Assembly (NCBI GenBank): GCA_037349105.1
Contig: JAYJMM010000105.1
Coordinates: 2,046,001 to 2,110,000, forward strand
DNA from: Limnomonas spitsbergensis
Lineage: Eukaryota; Chlorophyta; Chlorophyceae; Chlamydomonadales
Length of the DNA: 64,000 bases
Direction: 5' to 3'
Shown: positions 11,771-25,600 of the stretch, one piece after another
Numbering within the stretch: position 1 is the first letter of the stretch
Layout: each line of letters opens with the position of its first letter
The notes under the pieces: generated by a model
Told to the model about the DNA's origin: nothing
Seen by the model: only the letters and a program-made list of their open reading frames with translations
Database searches by the model: none
Made by a program: the position numbers and the translations under genes

Positions 11771-13114
11771 CCTGTAATGTACTGGGGTGGTTACTACTTG
11801 CGTCTCAAGGGACATCCTCCTTGTGCCATGTGCTGCAAATGGCACGTATTACACAGGGCCACGCACTAGGGCTCGTATGAAAAAGGGAATGCGATGCCTG
11901 GGCAGCTCAGGTCACTAGCTAGCAGTGCAGGAGGACCAAACTCGTAGGCAGAGTCTGCCGGCCTGGTAGCCTCACAAAGTTCTGCAGTTGGTTCCTTTCA
12001 GGAGCAACCGTGCAAGGCGCAATGCACTCATCACTGATTTTGCCTCTATGTAGCAATCATCCTAGCTGAAACTGACCTCTGGTCTCATTGGACGTGTTGG
12101 TAACTTGCCGTTGACATGGAGGCAGAGGTTGCAGAAGCAGGCAGGGAGACCGCGTGATCTGACAGACAGATGTTGGTGACATGATGCAGTGAGATCTGGG
12201 CTGATCAGATCATGGGTAGCCAGGAGGCCTCAGGCAGAATACTGTGGGCGATTGGGGCTGCAGGTTGGCCGAGGCTGGGTGCTTTGGAGAAGAGAGGTCG
12301 CACTAGGGTGGCAAGGTGGCTGGGGGAGGCAGGAGGCTACTATGATTGGCATCATGCATGCTAGGGCTGAGGAGCTTCATGCAAGGTTCTGACTTGACAG
12401 TTAATTGATGTCATCGATGCGCAGAGTGGAATGTCGGATCGGGTATTGGGGTTGTTAACAAGGGGGATAGATTAAGTGGCCAGGCCATTGAAACTTCGGT
12501 ATTTAAAGACGGCGTAGAGATGCAGACCCACTAGATCGGATACGCAAAACCCTCAAACCCTAGCTGACGCCACACCCCCAACGTCAGCATATCAGTCAGC
12601 AAACAAGACGCTGACACTTTTTGTGACATACTGTGTGGCTTAAGTGCCTTATAATAAACTCAGCTGTACTAGACATGCCGCGGAAGCTTCTGATACTAGC
12701 TAAGATCGTGGTTATGTCGGTTTTGGCTTTCGTCACCTGAAAAGGACCATGTGAAACGAGATAGTGCGAAATGCTTGTTCAAGCAAACTAATTAAACCGG
12801 TGGATCCTGCAAAACCTCATATTGTCTTTTTACCTTAACTTTGAGTGAACCGAAATGAAGGCCAATATAAATCGCACACAAAATAGTGTAACCCAAGGGA
12901 CTTAACTGAGCCTCACCTCAACCTATGCCTCTGCTATGTGGCCTATTCTTAATGCACTCACAGACAGGACCTGTACAGCCCAAGCCCCTGACATGCTTCA
13001 GTCCTGGACAGTCCTTGATCCTCTCTGATTCGTGCTCACCCCTTGATCCTCTGACCTCTTGCCTTTATCCCCACCTCTTCATCCCTACTCCCTACATCCG
13101 TCAGTCCTCATCCA

Positions 13115-16100
13115 TCATTCCCAGCCCCCCTTCTTGACACCCTGGACAATCCTTCCACTCCTCACTTCCAGCCCATTGATCCCCGCCTTGTCCGACTTCC
13201 TCCTCGCACGTATGGCCACAGCCAACGCAGCTGCCGCCGTGAGGCAGCCCTGCAGCACCCCCCTCAGCGCCTCGTCCTGCTCCCCGGGCATCAGCCTGGA
13301 CCACTCACTGACCCGCACCGCCACCACCCCCGCAAAATTGCCCGGCCTCAGCACCCTGCCGCGCAGCTCTGAGCAGGCCAGCTCACGTTGGCTGTCGTCA
13401 CAGCTCAGATGGCTCGGGTTGACCAGGTACAAGGCAAAGCGGCGGGACACTCCACCAAACAGGAGCTTCTTCGGAGCCACCCCCTCTGATCCCCACTCCT
13501 CCAGCAGTTCAGGGCGCCTCTGGAGCCGCGGGGTCAAGGTCTCATGGGACGGGGCGGGTGTCCAAGGCTGGAGCAGGTGGGCGCTTCTGTGCAAGGCACG
13601 AGCAGTGCTGCCCGCACGATGAAAAGTGGCCGACGGGCCTGATCCCGCAACGAATTCGCCAGGGGCCGCCTCAACGGTCGAAGCCGTGGCCACCGCCTGC
13701 ACCCTGTCGCTCAGAGCGTCCGGCCAGGCTTCAAAGACGCACAGCCGGTCCCCACTGTAGGGTAGGACGCTCCAACGCGTCCCCTCTGCCAAGCCCAGTC
13801 GCAACAAGCATTCATGCACCTGCAGCATAGAGGCGCAGGGCCACAGTCGCTGAGCTGGATCAAAGCTCGGATCAGGAGGAGGTAGGTTCCCAGGAGGCGC
13901 AGGTGTGCACACTATAGGTTTGAGTTCCTGCGCTGTGCGATTGGAGCCAGTGAGGCCTGCTTCTGTAGCTGCATGGGTGACCCATTTGTGCTGTTTCTTT
14001 CCTTTGAAGAAGGCCGTCAGATTTGGGCTGTAAAGTCAGTCAAGCAGGCAGCTGCCATGGGTGTCTGAGCAGGACTGTATCTCCATACCCAAGCCAGGTT
14101 CGGGCATTGCCTAAGTACGGGAACATCATCTGATGTGGCAACATTCTCAGCCCTACCCTCGAGCAGACGCCGAAAGGATTAGGCAGATACAAAGTAAATA
14201 TAGGGAGAGGCCAGAGGACAACAGATTTCAACCCTGTACGGTCAACAAGGGCAGATGCGTCCAAAGGCGCACGGGCCTCGCATGGAGCCGGGACCCACCT
14301 GAGCCGCGCATGCCCTCTCCCGCTGCCTGTCCGCTTCGGGCTCCATCAGCTGCATCAGGCCTGGCGGCAGGCGGTCTGCCCCGCCTGCCTCGAGCCTCGC
14401 AGCCCACCTGCGCGACAGCGCACGCCACGTGGATTTCGGCTGCAGCTCGGCGCTGAGCAGGCCGCGCAACTCCAACAGCCGCCGTAGCTCCACCGGGCGA
14501 CCGTTGAGCGCCTCAGGCGGCGACCCTAGCGCCTTGGCAGCCGCGTGGACCAAAAGCTTAGGGGCAGAGCCCGACAGCTGCCAGAAGGGATGGTCTCCTT
14601 TCCACGCGCTGCTCCTGCGGGTGATCCCCGTGGCTGGCTCCTCCGCACCGCCGCGCCGCAAATGCCGCCAGGCGTCACCTGGCAGCATCCCCCGGGGCAG
14701 GCATGCGAGTGCCCACGCGAGATTGACGACAGAGCCAAGCGTCAGCAGCTCCTGCTGCTGTGTGCACAACCGCGCCGTCAGCTGCGCGGCCGCAGCCCTC
14801 ACAAGCAGCGCTACGGCGCCCCGGTCAGGCCTGAACTTCTGGATTGGACGGACGACGGTGACGGCGGCGACACGCAGCGACAACTCCTCCCCACTGTCAA
14901 CAGTACCTATTGCTGCATCAAAGTCTGGCCCGTGATTGGCCAGACGCGAGGGGACAGTTCTCTGCGGTGGCAGCACCCCCCCAGCCGCAGCCGCTGCCAT
15001 GGAGAGCCCATCAGGTTTCTGAACTCTCCTTTTGATGCCTGCGCCCAGCGAGGCCAGAGATGCCAAGGCCTCGCACAGAGTGTGTGAGGACAGCGAGGCC
15101 ACATGAGGGGCCAGCTGCCGGGCAGCTTCCTCCATAATGATCTCTCCAGGATGGTATCCAAGGGTGGCGCACGCCGAGAGAAGCATGCACCAGTGCCCGC
15201 CAGGCAAGGATAGCCACTGCTGGTCCGCGGAGGCAGGTGCGGTACTGCTGTCGCTGCCTCTGCCCCTCGACTTCAGCGGCGGTGGACATCTGTCGTGCAG
15301 GCCGCTCACGCTGCCGGGCTGCTCACTTTCTTTGGCCACCAGTCCCAGCCGTCCCACCACGGTGGCAACGAGCTGCCCTGTGGCGCGCAACAACAAGGGT
15401 TCGTGCCGGGCGGCGGCCAGGCCCGAGGCAGAGGCCAGCGCCCACAGCAGCTGTACCGCCTCGCCCGCGCCTGCCGCCGCGTCTAGCGGCGACATACAGC
15501 TGCGCCTGGCTATGGCCGCTCTCAGCGGGCCCGGAAGCGATCTGGACCGCGCGAGCGAGACTGCAATTGCAGCCAGGGCCCGGGCGTCTATTCTAGGGGG
15601 GGGCAGCTGCTGCTGGAGGGCTCGCTGCTCACGCATGGAGGCGGCTGTGGAGGTGGAGGTTGCGTCTGAAGTAGCTGTTGCTGCTGCTGCGGGGATGGTC
15701 CTCGAAGGCCCTGCACCCTCTTGGCATGCAAAGGACTCCTCGCGCCTGATCGCGTTCAGCGCGGCATCGGCCAGCGCTTGCAGCACCATCGGCTGATGCG
15801 GCCCCTCCAGTCTAGAGATTGCCCAGCAAGCTGAGCCCAGGCAGTGAGGGCTGAGCCGGGGAGCCAGGTGTGCTATCGTACTGGATAGGACATCCGTCAG
15901 GCGGTCGCCTGGCATGCAGAGGAGGAGGGAACAAGGAACGGGAGGTCCAGATTTGCAACAGGAATGATGCAACAAGACTACAAGAGTGTGTCAGATTTCC
16001 ATGATCAGAACCGGTTTGAACGTAGATGACAACAATGTCTGGGAACCATGAGGACTGGCCACAGGTCCTGCAACTGTTTGAAAACCTGAAGGCAGACTTC

Positions 16101-19100
16101 CCAGCCAATAATTCATGACACGGAGGGCCTTGTGGGCTGCATCACGCCTCTTGCTGCAGCTCTAGGGGCATGCCGGACATTCTGCCTCATCATCTATAGT
16201 ATCACAGTTTCTGGTGCTTATCAAGTACCGGCACTGGCACTGGCACTGGCATGCAACATTAAAAACAAATCAAACTACAGAAACAAGCGCCCTGACGTGC
16301 TTTCAGACTCACGTGTGTCCCGTGCATCCCTTGCAACTTTGTTTCAAGTCCCCCCTTGCTTTTACTTTAAGTCTGTGGGAATTTCTCAAGGGGGCTTTCA
16401 AAGCTTGAATACTGTGAATGCCCAGCAACTACATCCGGCAAGCCGGTCTTATGTGTGCATCCAGTCACTGTGAGGGACGTCAGAGGAACAGCAGAGGAAA
16501 AGCGGAGCAACAACTGCGATACCTGGGCTGTGGATACCCCTGACCATGAAAGGCTTCAAACCCCATGGCCCAAATACTTCAGTTCCATAACGCAACAAAA
16601 AGTGCAACAGTGGCGCTGATTCAACACAGAGAGCGGCACCCAACCGATATCTTTCCGAGCGGTGCAGAGCGGCAGGGTAAGGGGGAGAAGCTCAGGTGAT
16701 TCTCCTCCCCCGCCCTCTGGACTCCAGAGTCTGGAGTTCTGATCTCAGGTAGTACAGAAAAACGGATCATACAACAATCCCCGCCCCACCTGGTTGGACC
16801 CCCGAGGAGGCGTAAGCCCACGCCACCATGACCACACCGCGGGGTGCCATGCCAGCCACACGGTCCGCCGCCACCCCCGCCGCAAGCCGCAAGAGCTCTA
16901 ACGGTGCCATGCTGGCCATGATGGGACCGCTGCCTGCGCCGCACACGCCCAGCAGCCTCGCCAGCGCCCACAGCAGCACTGGCAGCTGGCTGGAGCTGAG
17001 CCCGGTCAGCCGGGCTCGAGCCTCCCGCGACGCAGCCTCCACTAAGGTTGGGCAGGGGTGGCGCAGGGTGGCAAACGACCAGATGGTCATGACCAGGCTC
17101 TGCATGGCAATACAAGCTTGTGCGGTCATGGCTGGGGTTGGGGGTCAAGGGTTGAGTAGGGGGATAGGGGAAGGGTTGGAGAGGAGGGCAAACAGGCGGT
17201 ACACACCCGTAATCTATGGGCGGTACATACGACCACCTTCATTGGCTGGATGCGAGAGGGATGGACCATGGGTTGAGGGTGAAAAAAGCCATCCAGTTCA
17301 GAGCAACTTTGAGGAGGTTCTGCGCTGTTTGCTTTGCCTTCTCTGAATGGCTGATTGTGGCGAGGAGGAATGGCAATGGTAGATGAGGTGGAGGGGATTG
17401 GGCGGTTGAATGAAACCTGGAGGTTGCTGTTCGCACTACCCTGAAAGATCAGTTGTTCAGGGACGCAAAAATAATTAACAGTCCACCAATGTCTGCCTGT
17501 CAGGTAACAGGCCCTCAATTTCCACACCCCGCATGCAAGGCAGTCACAGAGCATGGCCATTTCCATGCACTGCAGTCCTGCTGCACTCTTGAAGCGGACT
17601 GTTTCCGCCACCACGTGCCTCCCATTCCCATTCCCCTGCACCTGATTCTCCATGGACCGGCACCACTCTGTGGCCTCCGCCTCCAGCAGCTGCAGCACAG
17701 CCGCCCGGGCACTGCACTGGCCAGGCAAGGCTCCAGGTGCAGCCAGCGACCAGCACAGCCGCGAAACGTCCTCCGGATGTAGCACAGCGAGCGGCAGCAG
17801 GGCGCCCAACACCTCCCCACTCCCCCGCTCGTCAACGTGGCTGGCTGCCCGCAGCAAGGCTGTTGTCCCTGCTGCCAATTCTCCGCCAGTCCCACTGGTC
17901 CTACCTCCTCTTCTTCCTCCCTGAGCTGTCACACTGCCTGTCCCTTCGCTCTGGTCACCGTCGCTGCCGCTCTTGGTCGCGGTTGCCACTGCTGCTTGGC
18001 TGGCGAGAGACTGGAGCACGCGCTTGAGGATGCCTGCTGCATGCGGCTGGCCTAGGCGCGTCAGAGCCCACAGCAGACCCACGACCTGCTGCGGGCTGGC
18101 CTCCTCAAGCTGCCTCGCAGCCGCATCGGCCAGCGCTGCAACTGCCGCAGCTGACAACCCCGCATGACCGGTGCCAGGGCTCACCTCCTTGGGGTTCAAA
18201 CCACGCCCGTCTCCCACAGCATGCGCGTCAAGCCGCTCGTCATCTCTCCACCTGGTGGCGGGGGGGGACGGGGCGGGCCGCAGCAGCTTGCCCGGCCTGG
18301 CGGAAGAAGAGGAGGAGGTGGAGGAGGAGGAGGGTGGGGAGGAGGAGGAAGACAAGATGGGGGGCAATGCAGGCCGGGGTCGCACAAGCATGGTGGCCAC
18401 AGCGTACAGCAGCTCTGATGCATCCCTCACGCCAAGCCGCGGGGTATTGCAGAGGATCCAATGCCACGTCTGCTCAAGCAACCCAGGCGATTGAACGCCC
18501 AGCCTTGCCATCGCGGACATGGTATTGGCCAGCTCTTGGGGGCTGAATCTGTCCTCGGGGGACATCTCTGGGGAGGATGAGGCTTCGCGTGCCATGTCAG
18601 CGGCGGCCGTGGCTGTGGCATACAGCCCGCCAGGCCACTGCTGGTCTCGCGGTAGCGGAGTGCTGCACTGCTGTCCTCTGCTGGCCTTATCAGCGGGAAT
18701 GAGGGGCACGTTGGAATAGTCACTGGCCGCCTCCTCCCCCGCTTTCAACTCGGCTTTCAAAAAGGCCTCGGCCTTGGCCACCAAGTGGTCCAGCAACGGC
18801 CCGTGCACATGCCCCAGGCGCATGAGCGCCCAGGACGCGTTGGCCACGGCACGGGGCCGCAGGCCATCGCACGGGCGATCAAATAGGCTACGGGCATGCT
18901 CCCCAGGGGCGTCCCGCAGCCAGGCCGTGCTAGATGCTGCAAGGGACCTGCGCAGCAGCGATGCACAGAGGGCATGCAAGCTGTCCCTGGACACCGGCAC
19001 CGGCTTGAAAGCGCTCTCCGCCTGCTCAGCAGCTTCGCGGGGTTCGCGTTGAACTGCCGGGCGGGCGGCATCACTGCTCTCGCGCCGCGACTCGCGGCCC

Positions 19101-21264
19101 TGGGCCTGCCCGGCGGCAGTGGCAGGAGCTCCGGCGCGGGAGATCACCGCACGGGGCGTTGACGCGGCGCCGTCCGCAGTCACCGCGCACATCATGCTGA
19201 TTGAGTACAACGCCGTCGTCAAGCCCTCCAAGGACATACTCGCAAGGCAGTCCATGCGGCCGAGCAGGGGCGGGCGGGAGTCGGTGTTGCTGCTGCTGCT
19301 GTCTGTGCCCATCAGGAGCACCCCCATCAGCCGTTTCACATGCGTCTGATGCAGCTGCTCGGCAGGGCTCCTGGACACCGCCCACAAGAATGTCGGGATG
19401 AGACGGGCAGGTATGGGCATGGCCAGGGATGAAGAGGCAGCAGAGGCAACAGGCTTTGACTCCTGAATTTCGGTCCTGCCTCCTCCTCCTCCTCCTCCAC
19501 TGCTTGGCCAGGCGCCTGCGAGTGCGGCAGCAGCAGCTGCTTCCAAGAGGCCTGCGTCTGGCCTGCCTAGCTTGGCTGCCGCCCACAGCATGCGGCAAGC
19601 ATCGTCGGCTGAGGCAGAGTGCACAAGCTGCGAGCAGCGCTGAGTCAGAGCGGCCAGCACATCCATGGGAGATACACTACTGCTACTGCTGTTGTTGCTG
19701 TCGTTGTTGCTGCCGTTGCTGCTGTTGTTGCTGCTTTTGTCTCTGTGGCTCTCAGCTAAGCGGTGCAGAGGAATGCACTCCACAGAGGTGTCAGACGCTT
19801 CGCGGATCGATGCGCTTTCACGCAAGAGCTGCAAGTGGCGGGGCAGCGGGTCGGTTGCCTCCGGCAAAGCGGCAAACGGAGATTGTGCAGAGGATGCGCA
19901 GCTGCATAGGCCTTCAGGCATGCCGATCCAGGCAAGAGAGGCCAGCACTGCAGCCAGCTGGCGCGTTGTGAAACGGTCGAGACAGCGCAGGGCCAGGGGA
20001 AGCAAGCGCAGTAGGAGTAGCGGAGCTGCCCTCTCCTCATCTACCGCCGCTGGCAGGTCGCCCCGCTGGCGTGGCTTCCCGTTCTGGGGGGCGGCTTCTA
20101 TCAACTGCTGAGGCATTGCCAGTGGCCGTTCTACCTTGCTCTCTCGAACACGCGTACCCTGATTGTTACCGGCACGGAGAGCGTCATGGAGCTCGTCACG
20201 GGGCCGGATGTAGCGAGTGACATGAGCCAGGCGGCTGACTGCGCACATTACATGGACCTGAACAGGCGCAGGGAGGGGGTATGCATTGTTCGCACAGGTA
20301 ACCTGTGCACCCATGTCAGCGCAGCAGCCACCTGTATATCCACACTCTTTTGCCCTGCTGTCCACAGGGAGGAATGGAACACCACTATGATATCACAGCT
20401 ACCGGCACCCAGCAGGTACGACAAGAAAACTACAAAACTACAAAGCAAACCTTCTTGGATCCCGCCCCAACAGGCCAGGTACAATTTCTTTCCATCTGCT
20501 GGCTCCGGTTCTAGAAGCTAATTGGGGCAAGCCCCATCTGTTACACCAGTCGCTAGATCTTCCTGATCGAGGTGCACGGTGGAATAGCTGGACTGCTACA
20601 TGAGCCACAAATGTGTGGGCCTGTCAACAGGACCCCAAACTGAGACAAGTGAAGCACCCCAACAGGAGAGTGAAGCTTCGGGTGCAGTTTTTTGATGAAG
20701 GCCCCTGCTGGTGGTACTCCCTGTATTGGAAGGTACTCGGTGGCAGTCGTGAGGGAGCTCAGACGGCAGGTGCGCATCCTGATGTCGGTAGGGTCCTAGG
20801 GTGCCTGCCTCCCCTGCTCGGCTATGATAAGAGCACGGCATAGCTACTGGACACACCTCATTGAAGCGGCTGCTGTGCAAGTCTACCAGCTCCACGATGT
20901 CACGTACTCGGATGCATGCCTGGAGCCGCGCTGTGAGCAGTTGAGGAGAAAGCTGACTGGGCTGCTGCCGCGGCGATGGCGGCCAGGGCGATGCTCCCCA
21001 TCTCTGTGTGCATGCGGCATCCGGTCCTAATCCAGCGTGCAGCACCATGTGCGCCTCGAGCCTTCGCCACCTGCTGCCACATGCGCTCGTCAGCGGATGT
21101 TGCCACCCTGGAGACATGGCGGGGCACCAAGGGGGACCCGTGTCTGGAATGGTGGCACAGCCTCCCATGCGGATGCCATGTGGCCGTGATTTGCATGACA
21201 CCACCGAATCTTGGCGGGCAGGGCTGATTTCAGGGGTGCTGCGCTGCCTTGCAGAGGTCCGCAT
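13115..21264 (-). CDS. Octatricopeptide/RAP-domain protein, organelle RNA metabolism
   Basis: Exons on the minus strand: 21264-20857, 20257-17642, 17099-16790, 15908-14299 and 13819-13115. Phases are 0, 0, 1, 0 and the total is 1,882 residues. The N-terminus is Arg/Ser/Ala-rich, fitting an organelle transit peptide. Next comes IVELVDLHSSRFNE/VHVMCAVSRLAHV, then many helical repeats of the type LLWALTRLGQP, TIWSFATLRHP, LLWALARL and LAWALACLP. These fit the 38-residue OPR (FASTK-like) repeat family. The last exon has a RAP-like end (RELACSELRGRVL...VVAVRVSEWSRL, about residues 1750-1840). Such proteins bind chloroplast or mitochondrial RNAs and control their stability, processing or translation. 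Low-complexity inserts (poly-Ser near 18300, Asn/Ser near 19700) separate the repeats. The start ATG at 21264 and the exon 2 donor are the weakest parts; a TTG at 21324 is also in frame. Confidence 0.75.
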
Positions 21265-21830
21265 GGCGTGGGCAGACAAGCGGCAGTCTAGCGCGCTGAA
21301 GCAAGATTTGGAATTGAAACGCAAGTATTAAACAAAGAGCATCGCGTCGATGATTGTGACAATGAGCACGAAAGACAGCTTAGCAGCCAGCGTAAATCAA
21401 GGCCACAGCGCGCCTATGACGCTCCATTTCAAGGAATTCGACGTATAAAGCATGAACCATGTAGGAACATGACGTTGCGATGAGCCGGTGGCCACAAGCA
21501 TCTATGTCTTTCAAGCTATGCAGCCACGCTTTCGACGGCAGGTATGAAGGGTATGAACTTTGGCCTCGTGACTGGCAACGAATGCGAGTGACCGTGTGTG
21601 TGCTTGAATAAAGAAGTCGTGCCTCCTCAGGCTGCAAGGCGCCTGCAGTCACCATTATGCTCAGCGCATTCTATTCGCTGACCCACCCTGACAAAAATAA
21701 AGCAGGATGATGACTCTTGAACGCTCGTACCGGTATTGAGGAATGAGGAGTGACAAAGTGTGCATCGGGGCCGTATTTCACCATGTATAAGTCATTTATC
21801 GCGCTGGCGTCATCATACTTCAAGCTCTCT

Positions 21831-22487
21831 TTACGAACGTCGTCAGTAGCCCAAATGCCCCAGATTTTGAGGAGGGCTTTCAGGGTTTGTCGGAAGAGGT
21901 CATAGCGCTTTCAGGGTAAACTGCGTCCCCGAGGCGCGCGGTCGGACGTGACGTCGGGACACGTGACATCACACTTTTGTGCCAGTCGAACACTTGTTTC
22001 ATCTTGCCCGTTCCTTCTTTGTTTGTCTTGCCCACGTTCAGTGACCTAGTTACGAACGTCGTCAGTAGCCCAAGTGCTCCAGATTTTGACGAGGGCTTTC
22101 AGGGTTTGTCGGAAGAGGTCATAGCGATTCTAGGGTCAACTGCGTCCCCGAGGCGCGCACTAGTTGCCCGTCTTGGAGGGACACGTGACATCACACTTTT
22201 TGTGCCAGCCGAACTTGTCTCTCTTCTTAAACGATCCTTCTTTGCCTTGCCTACGTTCGGCATCCTAGTTACGAACGTCGTCAGTAGCCCAAGTGCCTCA
22301 GATTTTGGAGAGGGCTTTCAGGGTTTGTCGGAAGAGGTCATAGCGTTTTCAGGGTAAACTGCGTCCCCGAGGCAGGCAGTCGGACGTGACGTCAGGGACA
22401 CGTGATATCACACTTTTTGTGCCAGTCGAACTCTTGTTTCATCCTGACCGTTCCTTCTTTGTTTGTCTTGCCTACGTTCGGTGACCT
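21831..22487 (+). repeat. Three tandem 219-bp repeats
   Basis: Units begin TTACGAACGTCGTCAGTAGC at 21831, 22050 and 22269, a period of exactly 219 bp (73 codons). The last unit ends at about 22487. Each carries the same short open stretch (TNVVSSP...EGFQGLSEEVIA), but base changes between units are often non-synonymous and two units end it with TAA. I treat the open stretch as non-coding. Confidence 0.85.
21949..22404. promoter_or_regulatory. Repeated ACGT-core elements upstream of the WNK gene
   Basis: Each 219-bp unit contains a G-box CACGTG (21960-21965, 22182-22187, 22399-22404). Units 1 and 3 also carry TGACGTC or the palindrome TGACGTCA (21949-21955, 22387-22394). In plants such ACGT cores bind bZIP or bHLH factors. 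That they act here is inference from position between two divergent genes. Confidence 0.35.
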
Positions 22488-22601
22488 AGTTCCTTTTGCC
22501 AGCAACTTATTCCTTGGCCATGCCCGGTGTCCCTCAACCCGTGTCGGACTCCTGAGCACGTCACTCAGATTTCATGGGTCCCGAGGCATAATATAGAGGG
22601 G

Positions 22602-25600
22602 ATGACCGCTAGCACGTCGACGGACATGGGTCCCAGCGCCCCCACCTCTCGCATCATGGGCTCAACCTCTAAGCACCGACGAATCTCGTCCAGCAATTTC
22701 AGTGGAGATAACGCGTGCTTCGGGCCGCTCAATGCGAACACGAAAGCGGTCGAGCAGGATCCCTCGGGCCGGTACTTGAGGGTCAGTGCTTCGCTGCGTT
22801 GCTCATGTCTGTAAACCACGTACCGTAGCCGCCTGGTGGAGCGAAAGTGTTTCCCAGTGGCCTTCAACATACCATAGCCGCACGGCCCCAAGGAGACCTC
22901 CAGGCCCCCCCTCCCATTTCGGTGGTGATTTAGTGGTGAAACTGGTGCCATCTCCACCCTACTCCATGCAGTATCCTCTCCTGCTGGGAAGAGGAGCCTG
23001 CAAAAGAGTGTTCCGCGCCATCGATTGTGAGCTGGGAGTGGAGGTTGCATGGAACCAGGTATGTAGCATCTACCTGCAGGCCTGTGACTCTCTGAAGAGC
23101 CATCCTACGCTTCTCTCTAGCTCTCTCCAGGGCAAGGACGCTTGAGCACTGCCTCGATGGCTTTTTTAATGTACTGCGCGTATTGTGACCTGACTGTGCT
23201 GTCTGATTCTTCTTCTTCATGGTCATAGAATGTAAAACATGGAGCATGGAGGTTGCCTGATAATAGAGCTGTCGGTAGCCGTTCAAGGAATTTAGCCATG
23301 CAACCTACGTAACCATGCAGTAGTCCTAGCCATGCAGCAGGTCCAACAATGCATTAGACCTAACCATGCCACATATGTAGCCATGAAGTAGACCTCGCCA
23401 TGCAGCAGATCTTACCATGCAGCAGATCGAGCTGTGCAGCATATCTAACCATGCAGCATATCAAACCATGCAACAGACCTAAACATGCAGCAGGCCTGAA
23501 CATGCAGCAGATCTAATTTTGCAGCAAAGCTAACCATGCAAGAGACCTGACCATGCAGCAGGTCTAACCATGCAGCAGACGTGGCCATGCAGCAGACCTA
23601 GCCATGCAGCTGACCTAGCCATGCAGCATACCTAACCATGCAGCAGATCTAACCATGCAGCTGACCTAAGCATGCAGCAGGTCTAAACATGCAGCAGATC
23701 TGGCCATGCAACAGACCTTACCATGCAGCAGACCTAGCCATGCAGCAGACCTAACCATGCAGCAGACCTAGCCATGCAGCAGACCTAACCATGCAGCAGA
23801 CCTGCCCATACAGCAGACCTAGCCATGCAGCAGACCTAGCCATGCAGCATACCTAACCATGCAGCAGATCTAACCATGCAGCTGACCTAACCATGCAGCA
23901 GGTCTAAACATGCAGCAGATCTGGCCATGCAACAGATCTTACCATGCAGCAGACCTAGCCATGCAGCAGACCTAACCATGCAGCAGACCTAGCCATGCAG
24001 CAGACCTAACCATGCAGCAGACCTGCCCATACAGCAGACCTGGCCATACAGCAGATCTGGTCATGCAGCATATTTAACCATGCAGCAGACCTAGCCATGC
24101 AGCAGATCTAACCATGCAGCAGATCTAACCATGCAGCAGATCCAACCATGCAGTAGACCTAGCCAAGCAGCAGACCTAACCATGCAGCAGATATGGCCAT
24201 GCAGCAGACCTAACCATGCAGCAGACCTGGCCATGCAGCAGACCTAACCATGCAGCAGACCTGGCCATGCAGCAGACCTAGCCATGCAGCAGACTGAACC
24301 ATGCAGCAAGGCCTAGTCATGCAGCAGACCTAGCCATGCAGCAGATCTAACCATGCAGCAGATCTGGCCATGCAACAGACCTGGCCATGCAGCAGACCTG
24401 ACCATGCAGCAGGCCTAATCATGCAGCAGACCTACCCATGCAGCAGACATAGCCATCCAGCAGACCTAACCATGCAGCAGACCTAACCATGCAGCAGATG
24501 TAACCATGCAGCAGACCTAGCCATGCAGCAGACCTAGCCATGCAGCAGATTTAACCATGCAGCAGATCTGGCCAAGCAGCAGACCTAGCCATGCAGCAGA
24601 CCTAACCATACAGCATGCCTAACCATGCAGCAGACCTAGCAATGCAGCAGACCTAACCATGCAGCAGACCTAGCCATGCAGCAGACCTAACCATGCAGCA
24701 GACCTAGCCATGCAGCAGATATACCCATGCAGCAGACCTAGCCATGCAGCAGATCTAACCATGCAGCAGACCTAACCATGCAGCAGACCTAGCCATGCAG
24801 CAGATCTAACCACGCAGCAGACCTAACCATGCAGCAGATCTAACCATGCAGCAGATCTGGCTATGCAGCAGACCTAACCATGCAGCAGACCTAACCACGC
24901 AGCAGACGGAACCATGCAGCAGATCTTATTATGCAGCAGATCTGACCATGCAGCAGACCTAACCATGCAGCAGATCTAATCATGCAGCAGATCTATCCAT
25001 GCAGCAGACCTAGCCATGCAGCAGACCTAACTATGCAGCAGATCGAACCATTCAGCAGATCTAACCATGCTGCAGACCTAAATATGCAGCAGACAGAACC
25101 ATGCAGCAGATCTTATTATGCAGCAGATCTGACCATGCAGCAGACCTAACCATGCAGCAGATCTAATCATGCAGCAGATCTATCCATGCAGCAGATCTAA
25201 CCGTGCAGCAGACCTAGCCATGCAGCTGACCTAACCATGCAGCAGATTTGACCGTGCAGCCGACCTAGCCATGCAGCATATCTAACCATGCGGCAGACCT
25301 AACCATGCAGCAGACCCAAATATGCACCAGTTCTGGCCATGCAGCAGACTTAATCATGCAGCAGGCCTTACCATGCAACAAATCTAACCATGCAGCAGAT
25401 ATGGCCATGCAGCAGATCTAGCCATGCAGCTGACCTTACCATGCAGCAGACCTAACCATGCAGACAGACCCCTGCAATCTGGCTACTTGCACCTGCCAGA
25501 GGGTTTAACCATTGCAGTTGCATTATATTTAGGCCGTGAAAGCAAAAGCGTTGGCTAACCAAGCGGTGCCGCATAGATCGATGCGATGTCTGAGGAGTGA

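Larger units (their letters stand above)
9606..13114. other. Intergenic region between convergent genes
   Basis: About 3.5 kb between the convergent glycoprotein and OPR/RAP genes. I find no coding region with supporting splice structure; the short ORFs lack recognisable motifs. It holds a small hairpin (9848-9870), one copy of a dispersed element (10470-10735), a 21-bp direct repeat (CCCCTGTGCATGGTCAA, near 11092-11130) and an imperfect 193-bp direct repeat (11385-11770). Confidence 0.6.
21265..22601. other. Intergenic region between divergent OPR/RAP and WNK genes
   Basis: About 1.3 kb separates the two divergent starts and must hold both promoters. Its right half is the 219-bp tandem array; I see no gene in the rest. 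Confidence 0.6.

Noticed and set aside
18164..20111. Plus-strand ORFs over the OPR/RAP exon (poly-Leu, Gly-rich, Ser-rich)
   Set aside because: Shadows of the minus-strand coding exon, produced by its Ser and Asn codon runs.
21977..22357. 126-residue ORF through the 219-bp repeats
   Set aside because: It exists because 219 is a multiple of 3. Base changes between units are often non-synonymous and stops interrupt two units; probably non-coding.
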